64,000 nucleotides of DNA from Pseudomonas sp. Q1-7 (GTDB lineage Bacteria; Pseudomonadota; Gammaproteobacteria; Pseudomonadales; Pseudomonadaceae). Position 1 is the first letter of the stretch. Every line of letters begins with the position of its first letter. The notes beneath the pieces are model-generated. The model was given only the letters and a program-made list of their open reading frames with translations. It was not told the DNA's origin and made no database searches. Of this stretch, positions 40,327-49,785 are shown piece by piece. The DNA lies in NCBI RefSeq assembly GCF_028010285.1, contig NZ_CP116304.1, positions 5,410,501 to 5,474,500 of the forward strand. Direction: 5' to 3'. The position numbers and the translations under genes were made by a program.

Positions 40327-40402
40327 GCCCAGGTAGCTCAGTCGGTAGAGCAGGGGATTGAAAATCCCCGTGTCGGCGGTTCGATTCCGTCCCTGGGCAC
40401 CA
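40327..40402 (+). tRNA. tRNA-Phe (GAA)
   Basis: 76 nt with CCA encoded. Acceptor GCCCAGG/CCTGGGC, D-arm GCTCAGTCGGTAGAGC, anticodon loop with GAA (GGATTGAAAATCC) and T-arm GGCGGTTCGATTCCGTC are all present. It decodes UUC/UUU. Confidence 0.98.
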
Positions 40403-40413
40403 TGAATACCGTC

Positions 40414-40445
40414 AAAAAGCCCCAGCCATGCGCTGGGGCTTTTTG
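40414..40445 (+). terminator. Terminator of tRNA-Phe
   Basis: AAAAAGCCCCAGC, loop CATG, CGCTGGGGCTTTTT, 11 bp after the tRNA. Confidence 0.94.
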
Positions 40446-40481
40446 TTTTACGCTCCACAACTCCTGCTACTGCCACCCTGC

Positions 40482-41045
40482 ATCAGGGCGCGGATGCCAG
40501 GGACGCACTGCTGGGCAGCGCTCGCCTCGACGGGGTGTACACCTCCCTCGGCAGCTACCCGGACGAACACGTCTACCGCCTGGTGCCGGTCGCCTCGCGG
40601 ACGCTGGGCATGCCGGACTTCCGGGTGCTGCGCGGGCTCGGCCGGGAAACCATTCCATCCCTGGCCAGCCGCTACCTTGGCCACTTCGTTCCCCACACCT
40701 CGACCCGCTCCTTCGCCCTCAGCGTCAACGCCGTCACCCACCCCGAAGTTCGCAAGATCTATCCAGGCGCCACTCCTTCTTCGCCTGACTGGACGGCGGC
40801 CCGGAAGGACCGCAGATCGTACAGAACATCCCCGGCCTGGCTCGCAACCTCGGTATGGAGGCTGTCGCCGACGGGGCGAGACCGAACGGCATCTGGCGAT
40901 CCTCAAGTCCCTGGACTGCAACTCCGGCCAGGACTATTTCTTCACCCAGCCCGCCCCCGCTTTTGCCGCCTTGCTGCGCAACCGCTCGCCGGCGGCCGGA
41001 AACACCGCGACCGATCCGGGCGCCATTGCCGCTCGAAACAAGTAA
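40482..41045 (+). pseudogene. Remnant of an H-NOX (haem NO-binding) and EAL-domain protein
   Basis: Three frames carry consecutive fragments. About 40482-40790 encodes an H-NOX core without its N terminus: YTSLGSYPDEHVYRLVPVAS, LGRETIPSLASRYLGHFV and NAVTHPEVRKIYPGA, the last with the position of the proximal haem His. About 40805-40875, in another frame, encodes PGLARNLGMEAVADG, the start of the final EAL helix block. After a single-base deletion within the GGGGCGAGACC stretch near 40877 the third frame gives ETERHLAILKSLDCNSGQDYFFTQPAPAF, the end of an EAL domain. The central part (any GGDEF and most of EAL) is gone. It appears to descend from a NO-responsive c-di-GMP enzyme. No start codon is credible. 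Confidence 0.78.
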
Positions 41046-41291
41046 GCAATTGATTCAAAAAAGGAAAAGCACAAAAATGGGGCACCCGCGCGCCATTCGG
41101 GCATTTCCGGGCGAACACCGGGCCTTTTTAGCTACCGCGACAAGCAACTGCAGCGATGCGACAACCACGCCCGCATAGCCGCTCCAGCGCATCCCGTCGG
41201 CTTTCACCTGGCAAAGCGCTATGTTAGGTTGGCCCTCGCCAGGAAGGCCGCCCCACCGCCAGAGTGCCCCCGAACAATAAGAGGACCCCCC

Positions 41292-42065
41292 ATGGCCCAA
41301 GCCACGCCAGCGCTTGAAATCCGCAACCTGCACAAACGCTACGGCGATCTCGAAGTGCTCAAGGGCATCTCCCTCACCGCCCAAGACGGCGATGTGATCT
41401 CCATCCTCGGTTCCTCCGGCTCCGGCAAATCCACCTTCCTGCGCTGCATCAACCTGCTGGAGAACCCTCACGAAGGGCAGATCCTGGTGGCAGGCGAAGA
41501 GCTCAAGCTGAAGCAGAGCCGCAACGGCGAACTGGTCGCTGCCGACCACAAGCAGATCAATCGCATGCGCAGCGAGATCGGCTTCGTCTTCCAGAACTTC
41601 AACCTCTGGCCGCACATGACGGTGCTCGACAACATCATCGAGGCACCGCGTCGCGTGCTCGGCCAGAGCCGCGCCGAGGCCACCGAGATCGCCGAAGCCC
41701 TGCTGGCCAAGGTCGGCATTGCCGACAAGCGCCACGTCTATCCGACCCAACTGTCCGGCGGCCAGCAGCAGCGCGCCGCCATTGCCCGCACCCTGGCCAT
41801 GCAGCCGAAGGTGATCCTGTTCGACGAACCCACCTCGGCGCTCGACCCCGAGATGGTACAAGAAGTGCTTAACGTGATCCGCGCGCTGGCCGAGGAAGGC
41901 CGCACCATGCTGCTGGTCACCCATGAAATGAACTTCGCCCGGAACGTTTCCAGCGAAGTGGTTTTCCTTCATCAGGGCCTGGTAGAAGAGCAGGGACCGC
42001 CCGAGCAGGTATTTGACAACCCGCAATCGGCGCGCTGTAAACAATTCATGTCCGGCAATCGCTAA
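41292..42065 (+). CDS. Polar amino-acid ABC transporter, ATP-binding protein (HisP-like)
   Basis: 257 residues from the ATG at 41292; a 63-bp upstream extension of the frame is not family-like. Walker A GSSGSGKST, Q-loop FVFQNFNLWPHMTVLDN, signature LSGGQQQRAAIARTLA, Walker B VILFDEPTSALDPEMV and H-loop THEM are intact. It powers uptake by the permease pair downstream. First of four genes (ATPase, binding protein, two permeases), 20 bp before the binding protein. Closest in layout to histidine/lysine/arginine/ornithine systems; the exact amino acid is not determined by sequence. Confidence 0.95.
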   Translation: MAQATPALEIRNLHKRYGDLEVLKGISLTAQDGDVISILGSSGSGKSTFLRCINLLENPHEGQILVAGEELKLKQSRNGELVAADHKQINRMRSEIGFVFQNFNLWPHMTVLDNIIEAPRRVLGQSRAEATEIAEALLAKVGIADKRHVYPTQLSGGQQQRAAIARTLAMQPKVILFDEPTSALDPEMVQEVLNVIRALAEEGRTMLLVTHEMNFARNVSSEVVFLHQGLVEEQGPPEQVFDNPQSARCKQFMSGNR

Positions 42066-42085
42066 AACACGGAGCAAAGAGCGCA

Positions 42086-42838
42086 ATGAAGAACTACAAA
42101 AAGATTCTGCTGGCCGCGGCCGCCACCCTCGCCTTCGGCACCAGCGCCGTCGCTGCCGACAAGCTGAAGATCGGCACCGAAGGCGCCTACCCGCCCTTCA
42201 ACCTGATCGACGCCAGCGGCCAGGTCGGCGGCTTCGACGTCGAAATTGCCCAGGCCCTGTGCGCCAAGATGAAGGCCGAGTGCGAAGTGGTCACTTCCGA
42301 TTGGGACGGCATCATCCCCGCCCTCAACGCCAAGAAGTTCGACTTCCTCGCCGCCTCCATGTCGATCACCGAAGAGCGCAAGCAGGCCGTCGACTTCACC
42401 GACCCCTACTACACCAACAAACTGCAGTTCATCGCCCCGAAAGGCACCGAGTTCAAGACCGACCAGGACAGCCTGAAAGGCAAGGTAATCGGCGCACAGC
42501 GCGCCACCATCGCCGGCACCTGGCTGGAAGACAACCTGAAGGGCGTGGTCGACATCAAGCTTTACGACACCCAGGAAAACGCCTACCTCGACCTGTCCTC
42601 CGGCCGTGTCGACGGCGTGCTGGCCGACAAGTTCGTCAACTGGGAATGGCTGAAGAGCGATGCCGGCAAGGACTTCGAGTTCAAGGGTGAGCCGGTGTTC
42701 GACAACGACAAGATCGCCATCGCCGTGCGCAAGGGCGACCCGCTGCGCGAGAAGCTGAACGCGGCCCTGAAGGAAATCGTTGCCGACGGCACTTACAAGA
42801 AGATCAACGACAAATACTTCCCCTTCAGCATCTACTGA
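42086..42838 (+). CDS. Amino-acid ABC transporter, periplasmic binding protein (HisJ/ArgT-like)
   Basis: 250 residues. A signal peptide (ILLAAAATLAFGTSAVAA) precedes SBP_bac_3 with KLKIGTEGAYPPFNLIDASGQVGGFDVEIAQALCAKM, DWDGIIPALNAKKFDFLAASMSITEERK and VDFTDPYY. The paired Cys (CAKMKAEC) resembles the small disulfide of LAO/HisJ proteins. It captures a basic amino acid for the adjacent permeases; the basic-amino-acid preference is an inference from these motifs. Confidence 0.94.
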   Translation: MKNYKKILLAAAATLAFGTSAVAADKLKIGTEGAYPPFNLIDASGQVGGFDVEIAQALCAKMKAECEVVTSDWDGIIPALNAKKFDFLAASMSITEERKQAVDFTDPYYTNKLQFIAPKGTEFKTDQDSLKGKVIGAQRATIAGTWLEDNLKGVVDIKLYDTQENAYLDLSSGRVDGVLADKFVNWEWLKSDAGKDFEFKGEPVFDNDKIAIAVRKGDPLREKLNAALKEIVADGTYKKINDKYFPFSIY

Positions 42839-42886
42839 CCTGCCCGTCCGGTGCCGCCCCTGCGCGGCACCGGCGCCTGAGTTCCC

Positions 42887-43582
42887 ATGAACCTAGACCT
42901 CCACGGATTCGGCCCGGCCCTGGCCGCGGGCACCCTCATGACCATCAAGCTGGCGCTGTCCGCGCTGGCTGTGGGTCTGGTGCTCGGCCTGCTCGGCGCA
43001 CTGGCCAGGACTTCATCCATCAAGCCGCTGCAATGGCTGGGTGGCACCTATTCCACCATCGTGCGCGGGATTCCCGAGTTGCTCTGGGTCCTGCTGATCT
43101 ACTTCGGCACGGTCAACATGATGCGCGCCCTGGGCGAGTGGCTTGGTTACCCCAGCCTGGAACTCAACGCCTTTGCCGCAGGCACCATCGCCCTCGGCCT
43201 GTGCTTCGGCTCCTACGCCACTGAGGTCTTCCGCGGCGCCATCCTCGCCATTCCCAAGGGACACCGCGAAGCCGGCATGGCCCTGGGCCTGTCGAACGGT
43301 CGCATCCTCTGGCGCCTGATCCTGCCGCAGATGTGGCGCATCGCGCTGCCGGGCCTCGGCAACCTGTTCATGATCCTGATGAAGGACACCGCGCTGGTGT
43401 CGGTGATCGGCCTCGAAGAGATCATGCGCCGGTCCCAGATCGCCGTGACCGCCAGCAAGGAACCCTTCACCTTCTATATGGTGGCCGCCTTCATCTACCT
43501 GGGCCTGACCATCCTCGCGATGATCGGCATGCATTGGCTTGAGAAGCGCGCGGGCCGCGGCTTCAAGCGGAGCGCAGCATGA
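42887..43582 (+). CDS. Amino-acid ABC transporter permease (HisQ-like)
   Basis: 231 residues with five predicted membrane helices. The N-terminal MTIKLALSALAVGLVLGLLGALAR, TIVRGIPELLWVLLIYFG and the EAA loop GHREAGMALGLSNGRILWRLILPQM are the HisMQ permease signatures. It pairs with the next gene to form the channel. Its stop overlaps the next start (ATGA). Confidence 0.94.
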   Translation: MNLDLHGFGPALAAGTLMTIKLALSALAVGLVLGLLGALARTSSIKPLQWLGGTYSTIVRGIPELLWVLLIYFGTVNMMRALGEWLGYPSLELNAFAAGTIALGLCFGSYATEVFRGAILAIPKGHREAGMALGLSNGRILWRLILPQMWRIALPGLGNLFMILMKDTALVSVIGLEEIMRRSQIAVTASKEPFTFYMVAAFIYLGLTILAMIGMHWLEKRAGRGFKRSAA

Positions 43583-44268
43583 ACTGGGAAGTCATCTTCA
43601 AATACCTGCCGCAACTGGCGGAGGGCGCCGTCCTCACCCTGGAATTGGTAGCCATCGCAGTCGTCGCAGGCCTGATCCTGGCGATTCCCATGGGAATCGC
43701 CCGCGCCTCCCGCCACTGGTACGTGCGCGCCCTGCCCTACGGCTACATCTTCTTCTTCCGTGGCACGCCGCTGCTGGTGCAACTGTTCCTGGTCTACTAC
43801 GGCCTGGCCCAGTTCGACGCGGTGCGCAAGGGGCCGCTCTGGCCCTACCTGCGCGACCCGTTCTGGTGCGCCGTGATTACCATGACCCTGCACACCGCGG
43901 CCTATATCGCCGAGATCCTGCGCGGCGCCATCCAGGCCGTGCCGCCTGGCGAAATCGAAGCGGCACGCGCCCTGGGCATGTCGCGCGCCCAGGCGCTGTT
44001 CTACATCATCCTGCCGCGCGCGGCGCGCATCGGTCTGCCGGCGTACAGCAACGAAGTGATCCTGATGATCAAGGCCAGCGCCCTGGCCAGCACCGTCACC
44101 CTGCTGGAGCTCACCGGCATGGCACGGACCATCATCGCCCGCACCTACCTGCCGGTAGAGATTTTCTTCGCCGCCGGCCTGTTCTATCTGCTGATGACCT
44201 ACGTGCTGGTCCAGGCTTTCCGCCTGCTGGAGCGCAAACTGCGGGTGGATGCCCTGCAAGGCCGCTGA
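43579..44268 (+). CDS. Amino-acid ABC transporter permease (HisM-like)
   Basis: 229 residues, five predicted membrane helices. The segment FFFRGTPLLVQLFLVYYGL and the EAA loop PGEIEAARALGMSRAQALFYIILPRA identify the second HisMQ subunit. It overlaps the first permease by 4 bp. No terminator is obvious before the methyltransferase gene 86 bp downstream. Confidence 0.94.
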   Translation: MNWEVIFKYLPQLAEGAVLTLELVAIAVVAGLILAIPMGIARASRHWYVRALPYGYIFFFRGTPLLVQLFLVYYGLAQFDAVRKGPLWPYLRDPFWCAVITMTLHTAAYIAEILRGAIQAVPPGEIEAARALGMSRAQALFYIILPRAARIGLPAYSNEVILMIKASALASTVTLLELTGMARTIIARTYLPVEIFFAAGLFYLLMTYVLVQAFRLLERKLRVDALQGR

Positions 44269-44354
44269 CGCCCCTTGCCGCTCCTCGTCCGCGGATGAGG
44301 AGCGGCGCCGGTGGCGCTATACTCGGCGCCCCTGATTCCCGCCGCTTCGCCAGC

Positions 44355-45569
44355 ATGACCAGCCCCGCGCCCCTCCATGGCCCGCACTTGCGGGAACGCT
44401 TCGCCGCCCTCGACGACTTCCTCTGCGCACACCAGGACGTCTGGCGTCCCGTGCCCTTCACCGAACGGGATTTACCCTGGGAACGCCAGCACTCCGAGCT
44501 GGCCACGTGGCTGCGCGGCCGCACCCTGGCGGATGCGGACGCCATCCACAATCACCCCGAAACACTGCAGGCCCCAGCGCCCTATCCGCAGCTTGCAGCC
44601 CGCGCCACCGAACTCAGCCACCTCGGCGAGCTGCCCGCCACACGCAGCGAGCCGGTGGCGAACGCCTTCACCGTCGACGTTCCCGGGCGCAAGTGGCAGC
44701 AGATCGACGCCTTCGCCAGCCGCCTGAGTTTTCGCCAGGCACCGGATCACTGGCTGGACTGGTGCTCCGGAAAGGGTCACCTGGGGCGCCGACTGGCCCA
44801 TGACGGTACGCCGCTCACCTGCATCGAGCTGGACCCGCAACTGGTCGTCGCTGGCCAGCAGCTCAGCCAGCGCCTGGGACTCTGTGCCACCCACCGCGAG
44901 CAGGATGCCCTGGCCACCGATGCTTTCCGACACCTCACCGCAGCCCACACAGCGGTCGCCCTGCACGCCTGCGGCGACCTGCACGTGCGCCTGCTCGAAC
45001 TGGCCAGTTGCGCCGGTTGCCGCCAACTGGCCGTGGCCCCCTGCTGCTACAACCGCATTCAGACCCCTGACTACCAGCCACTCTCCCAGGCAGCCCGGGC
45101 CTCCGCCCTGCAGCTGAGCCGTGCCGACCTGCGCCTGCCGCTCAGCGAAACCGTCACCGCCGGCACCCGAGTTCGCCGCCAGCGCGACCAATCCATGGCG
45201 CGCCGTCTGGCCTTCGACCTGCTGCAGCGGGAGCTGCGCGGCGAAGACCGCTACCTGCCGGTACCCTCCCTGCCCGCCAGTTGGCTGGCAAAGCCCTTCG
45301 TCGACTATTGCCGGGACCTTTGCACCCTCAAGGCGCTCCCCGAACCACCAACGCAGGACTGGCGGGCGCTGGAAACCGAGGGCTGGCAGCGCCTTGCCGC
45401 CGTGCGCAACCTGGAGCTGCCCCGCAGCCTGTTCCGTCGCCCCCTGGAACTCTGGCTGCTGCTGGACCGTGCCCTGTACCTCGAAGAGCAGGGATATCAA
45501 GTGAGGCTCGGCAGCTTCTGTCCGACCCACCTCACCCCGCGCAATGCCCTGCTCCTGGCCGAACGCTGA
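44355..45569 (+). CDS. SAM-dependent methyltransferase of unknown target (METTL25-like fold)
   Basis: 404 residues from the ATG at 44355. A helical N-terminal region precedes a Rossmann methyltransferase core with motif I WLDWCSGKGHLGRRLA, acidic loop CIELDPQLV, HACGDLHVRLLE and the Cys-rich motif APCCYNRIQTPDY. The HACGDL...PCCY pairing is shared with a conserved family including eukaryotic METTL25, whose members methylate proteins or RNA. The substrate cannot be told. It follows the transporter genes but probably is an independent unit. Confidence 0.82.
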   Translation: MTSPAPLHGPHLRERFAALDDFLCAHQDVWRPVPFTERDLPWERQHSELATWLRGRTLADADAIHNHPETLQAPAPYPQLAARATELSHLGELPATRSEPVANAFTVDVPGRKWQQIDAFASRLSFRQAPDHWLDWCSGKGHLGRRLAHDGTPLTCIELDPQLVVAGQQLSQRLGLCATHREQDALATDAFRHLTAAHTAVALHACGDLHVRLLELASCAGCRQLAVAPCCYNRIQTPDYQPLSQAARASALQLSRADLRLPLSETVTAGTRVRRQRDQSMARRLAFDLLQRELRGEDRYLPVPSLPASWLAKPFVDYCRDLCTLKALPEPPTQDWRALETEGWQRLAAVRNLELPRSLFRRPLELWLLLDRALYLEEQGYQVRLGSFCPTHLTPRNALLLAER

Positions 45570-45571
45570 GC

Positions 45572-45594
45572 TTACCCACAGATCCTGTGGATAA
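45572..45594. other. Pair of inverted DnaA-box-like sequences
   Basis: TTACCCACA (45572-45580, one mismatch) and TGTGGATAA (45586-45594, an exact inverted TTATCCACA) face each other across 5 bp just after the methyltransferase stop. This could be a chance pair, a DnaA-responsive site or a titration site. The rest of the gap to tRNA-Thr shows no gene. Confidence 0.4.
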
Positions 45595-45821
45595 CTTTGT
45601 TGATGAAATCTGGGCAACTCCACGAAAGGCCTTGCCCTGCGCATCACACGACGGCTGGATGTTTTTTGGACACCCCATGAAAGGCCAATAAAAACAGCAG
45701 GTTGCCGAATTCAGTGACATAACGCACAAAATCCAAGCACGATCGTCCCAGAAAAATCATCTTTGTGCATAAGCATCGAGCCGCTGATGCGCAATCCACT
45801 CCACACCTGCTCTCGCGGAGG

Positions 45822-45849
45822 TTTACTCCCTACGCCCAATCGCTATAAT
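45822..45849 (+). promoter_or_regulatory. Sigma-70 promoter of tRNA-Thr
   Basis: TTTACT and a consensus TATAAT are spaced by 16 bp; the -10 box ends 13 bp before the mature tRNA. Confidence 0.75.
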
Positions 45850-45862
45850 GGCGGCCCTCTTG

Positions 45863-45938
<76 letters not shown>

Positions 45939-45947
45939 TATGCGACA

Positions 45948-45983
45948 ACGACTTAGGCCCGCAGCGATGCGGGCCTAAGTCGT
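45948..45983 (+). terminator. Terminator of tRNA-Thr
   Basis: A 16-bp perfect stem (ACGACTTAGGCCCGCA with its complement) has loop GCGA and is followed by TTTC. Confidence 0.9.
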
Positions 45984-46189
45984 TTCTGGGCTGCGGTAAT
46001 CGCGAAGTCGACACGCTGACTCGTCGAGATGGGCAAGACGAATAGGTAAAACGACGTCGTTCTCGGTATACGAGAGGGCCGCGGCCGGGGCGCCCCCATT
46101 CGTTTATTTACCCGCGAAACAGGCCGTGTCAGGCAAATGAACGCTGGCAAATAGTGATTGAAATCGCCCCCACAGGAAAAACATGCAAA

Positions 46190-49100
46190 TCACCCCTGGG
46201 CCAGGGCGATCTGCTGGCGCATGCGCTTGATCTCCCGGTGCAGCTCCCGCTGCTGGAAGGCCTCGCGCAATTGAATGCGCAGGTCGTCCGGGTCCCAGGG
46301 CTTGGTGATGAAGCGGTAGATCACGCCTTCGTTCACCGACTTGAGGATGCTGCTGACCTCCGTGGAGCCACTGAGCACCATACGGATCACATCAGGGAAG
46401 ATCACCTTCAGCCGACGCAGGAACTCCACGCCGTTCGTGTCGGTAAGACGCAGGTCGGTCAGCACCACATCCACACCATGGGTCGCCAGCAGGCTCATCG
46501 CCTCGGCACTACTACTGGCGGTGAGAATCCGATAGTTCTCCAGCCGTAGCGTCCGCTTCAGTGCATTGAGAATGCCCGGCTCGTCGTCGACGATCAGCAG
46601 GTAGCGCTCGTTGCCGTCGATGATATTCGCCGGCAACGAGAGCGCCGCGCCGTCCTGCAGGAACTGTATGCACGCCTGGGGTGGCAGGGGTGGCGAGTAG
46701 TAATAACCCTGCAACTCGTCACAGCCGGCGGCTCGCAGAAAACCCAATTGCTCAACCTGCTCCACGCCTTCGGCGATCACCTTGATGCCCAGGTTGTGGC
46801 CGATCGAGATCATCGAGCGCGCCAGCGAAGCGCTGTCGGGCTCGGTCAGCACATCGGTGACGAAGCTGCGGTCGATCTTCAACTGGCTGAAGGGGAAGCG
46901 CTTCAGGTAACCGAGCGAGGAGTAACCCGTGCCGAAATCGTCGATGGAGAAGCGGATGCCTTCGTCGCAGAGCGCGCGCATCTTCTGCAAGGCGTCATCG
47001 GCGTTGGTCATGAGGATATTCTCGGTCAGTTCGATCTTGATCCAGCGCGGCGAGATCCCGTGCATCTTGAGGATGCCGAGCACCCGCTCGGTGAAATCGG
47101 TCTCGGCAAAGCTGATTGCGGAGAAGTTCACCGCCACGCTCAGGCCGTGGTTGAACACACGACGCCAGATGGCCAACTGCTTGCAGACCATTTCGAACAC
47201 GTAGAAATCGATCGAGACGATCCAGCCAGTCTCCTCCGCCAGGGGAATGAACTCGTTGGGGCTCACGACCTTGCCGCCACGGTTCCAGCGCACCAGGGCT
47301 TCGAAGCCGCACAACCGGCCATTCTGCAGGTCCAGTTGCGGTTGATAGACCACCATGAACTCGTGGTTCTGCAGGCCCAGGCGGGTTTCCCGTTCCACCG
47401 ACAGGCGCATCTGCACCTGCTGGTTCATCTCCGGCATGAAGGCACAGATGCGATTGCGCCCCTGGTGCTTGGCCTGGTACATCGCCGTGTCGGCATTGCG
47501 CAGCAGGGTACCGGCATCGCGACCGTCGCTGGGGTAGCAACAGAAGCCGATGCTGCAGCTCACCACCATTTCGTGCTCACCCAGCATCACCGGCGCGGCG
47601 ATGCTCTGCTTGAGGCGCTCCAGCCACGACACCTGCTCGCCGAGCTGGTCGGTATCGGTCAGCAGGATGACAAACTCGTCACCGCCGAGGCGCGCCACCG
47701 TATCGATCTCCCGCACCCGGTCGCGCAATCGTTCCGCCACCTGGATCAGCAACTGGTCGCCGGCGTTGTGGCCGAGGCTGTCGTTGACCACCTTGAAGCG
47801 GTCGATATCCATGAACGCCAGGGTGAAACTGCCGTGCTTGCGCGCAGCCTGGGCGATAGCCTGGCTGATGCGGTCGTTGAGCAGGTTGCGATTCGGCAGG
47901 CCGGTGAGGCTGTCGTGGTTGGCCTGGTGCTCCAGCTCTTCCTGGTAGCGCTTGGCTTCGGTGATGTCGTGAAGGATGCCGACGAAGTGGCTGACCTTGC
48001 CCCGATCATTCACCACCGGGGCCACCTTCAGATCGTTCCAGAACGCCGAGCCGTCCTTGCGGTAGTTGCGCAGCAGCGCGCCCCCCTCCTCCTGCGCGTG
48101 CAGCAGCCGGCGGATATTGTCGAGGCTCGGCTGATCGCGGTCCTCGCCCTGGAGGAACCGGCAATTGCGGCCGATCACTTCCTCGGCCGAGTAGCCGGTG
48201 ATGCGCTCGAAGGCCGGGTTCACGTAGACGATGGGCTGGTCGGGCTGCTCGTTGTCGGTAATCACCACGGCATTCACGCTGGCCTCGACCGCACGGGTGC
48301 GGATGCGTATTTCCAGATCCCGGCGGCGCTGCTCGGTGATGTCCTGGAAGACCACGATCGCGCCCTGGATCGCCTCGTTGCGGTCAAGGATGGGCACCGC
48401 CGAATTGAGGATGGTCTTGTGCCTGCCCGTAAAGGTCTGGATGTCGATCATCTCATTGCGCGACACCAGCCCCTGCTTGACCGCGCGCATCACCGACCAG
48501 TCGTCCGGCCTGATCGGTTCGTCGCTGTCGGCCCACCGGCCGCGGTACTGACGGTCGCTCTCCTCCCCGATGGGATGCGCACCGCCCCAGATCAGGCTGC
48601 TTTCAGGGTTGCTCATGATCAGCCGGCCCTGGGGGTCGGACACCAGTACGCCCACCGGCAGGCTGTCCAGTACGTTGCGCAGCAAGGCTTCGCTCTTCGC
48701 CAGCGCCTCGGTGCGCTGCTCCACCAGCTTCTCCATGCTCTCGAACAGACGCACCCGGCCCAGCGCCATCGCCAGTTGCCGGCCGATCGAGGCCAGCGCG
48801 TTGAGCGCCTCGTCGCTCCAGGCCCTGGCGTCGCCCTGCACCACGTTGAGCATGCCGATGATCTCCCCTCCCAAGACCAACGGAATGCTGGCATGCACCG
48901 GCGTGCCGGACAGTTCGACCAGAGCGGGACAACCTTCGAAGTTGCACGGCTGGCTCATGCCGTCGCTGATCCAGGCATGCCGGCATGGGCAGTTGCGCGC
49001 GCAGGCCGACAGCATCTCCAGGCCGAATGCCCGCCCGCGCGCTCGCGTCCCGGCCACGCGGGTCGGCTCGCTGGGCTCCGGGGCATCGGCCATCAGCAGC

Positions 49101-49771
49101 CAGGCCGCCTCCGCATCGGGGAACTCCAGGATGCGCCGCAGCGCGGCATCGATTACATGTTGCTCGCTCTGGGCGTCGGTCAGGCCGCTGGTGAAATGGA
49201 ACAGGCAATTGAGCAGCGAGTTGCTGCGGGCCAGCTCGTCGTGCTTGAGCTGCAGCTCATGATTCAGGCGCACCCCCTGTTCGTAGGTGGAAATCAACAG
49301 GTCGAGGATCTGCTGGCGCCCGGCGGTGATGAAATGCCGCTCCCCTTCCAGCACCACTTCCACGCCCATCTGCACCCGCTCGTGGGTGCGCAGCTCCAGG
49401 TTGACCAGGAAGTAGCGGATGCGCGACATCAGGTACTTCTCGTCGAACGGCTTGACGATGAAGTTATCGGCCCCCGACGCCAGTCCGTGGACCACGTCGC
49501 GGGCATCGGCCAGGGAGGTGACCAGGATGACCGGGATGTTCTGGGTCTGGGCAGAACTCTTGAGCTGGCGGCACAGCTCGTAGCCGTCCATTTCCGGCAT
49601 GACGATGTCGCTGATGACGATGGTCGGACGCTGCTCGGCAATGCGCGCCAGTGCTTCGACGCCGTTCCGGGCGACCCGCACCTTGCAACCAACGGATTCC
49701 AGCATGTACTGCAACTCGGTGGCCTGCGTCGGGCTGTCCTCCACCACCAGGATGTCCGCATCGGCGTACAT
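46190..49771 (-). CDS. REC-GAF-PAS-PAS-GGDEF-EAL-REC protein, output of the chemosensory cluster
   Basis: 1,193 residues from the ATG at 49771, preceded by GGGAGGG; an ATG at 49789 overlapping the cheB stop is an alternative. Domains in order: receiver (Asp55 in VISDIVMPEMDG), GAF (about 180-340), PAS (about 360-480), PAS-PAC (about 490-610), GGDEF (615-780, intact GGDEF at 696-700 with I-site REID at 687-690) and EAL (800-1060, intact GFEALVRW, ELTEN, IDDFGTGYSS, KIDRSF, AEGVEQ). A second receiver ends the protein (Asp1106 in VVLTDLRLTD, the RpfG-like subtype). Both synthesis and hydrolysis of c-di-GMP look possible. It sits where WspR sits in wsp operons. Confidence 0.93.
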   Translation of the reverse strand: MYADADILVVEDSPTQATELQYMLESVGCKVRVARNGVEALARIAEQRPTIVISDIVMPEMDGYELCRQLKSSAQTQNIPVILVTSLADARDVVHGLASGADNFIVKPFDEKYLMSRIRYFLVNLELRTHERVQMGVEVVLEGERHFITAGRQQILDLLISTYEQGVRLNHELQLKHDELARSNSLLNCLFHFTSGLTDAQSEQHVIDAALRRILEFPDAEAAWLLMADAPEPSEPTRVAGTRARGRAFGLEMLSACARNCPCRHAWISDGMSQPCNFEGCPALVELSGTPVHASIPLVLGGEIIGMLNVVQGDARAWSDEALNALASIGRQLAMALGRVRLFESMEKLVEQRTEALAKSEALLRNVLDSLPVGVLVSDPQGRLIMSNPESSLIWGGAHPIGEESDRQYRGRWADSDEPIRPDDWSVMRAVKQGLVSRNEMIDIQTFTGRHKTILNSAVPILDRNEAIQGAIVVFQDITEQRRRDLEIRIRTRAVEASVNAVVITDNEQPDQPIVYVNPAFERITGYSAEEVIGRNCRFLQGEDRDQPSLDNIRRLLHAQEEGGALLRNYRKDGSAFWNDLKVAPVVNDRGKVSHFVGILHDITEAKRYQEELEHQANHDSLTGLPNRNLLNDRISQAIAQAARKHGSFTLAFMDIDRFKVVNDSLGHNAGDQLLIQVAERLRDRVREIDTVARLGGDEFVILLTDTDQLGEQVSWLERLKQSIAAPVMLGEHEMVVSCSIGFCCYPSDGRDAGTLLRNADTAMYQAKHQGRNRICAFMPEMNQQVQMRLSVERETRLGLQNHEFMVVYQPQLDLQNGRLCGFEALVRWNRGGKVVSPNEFIPLAEETGWIVSIDFYVFEMVCKQLAIWRRVFNHGLSVAVNFSAISFAETDFTERVLGILKMHGISPRWIKIELTENILMTNADDALQKMRALCDEGIRFSIDDFGTGYSSLGYLKRFPFSQLKIDRSFVTDVLTEPDSASLARSMISIGHNLGIKVIAEGVEQVEQLGFLRAAGCDELQGYYYSPPLPPQACIQFLQDGAALSLPANIIDGNERYLLIVDDEPGILNALKRTLRLENYRILTASSSAEAMSLLATHGVDVVLTDLRLTDTNGVEFLRRLKVIFPDVIRMVLSGSTEVSSILKSVNEGVIYRFITKPWDPDDLRIQLREAFQQRELHREIKRMRQQIALAQG

Positions 49772-49785
49772 GGTTATCCCTCCCC

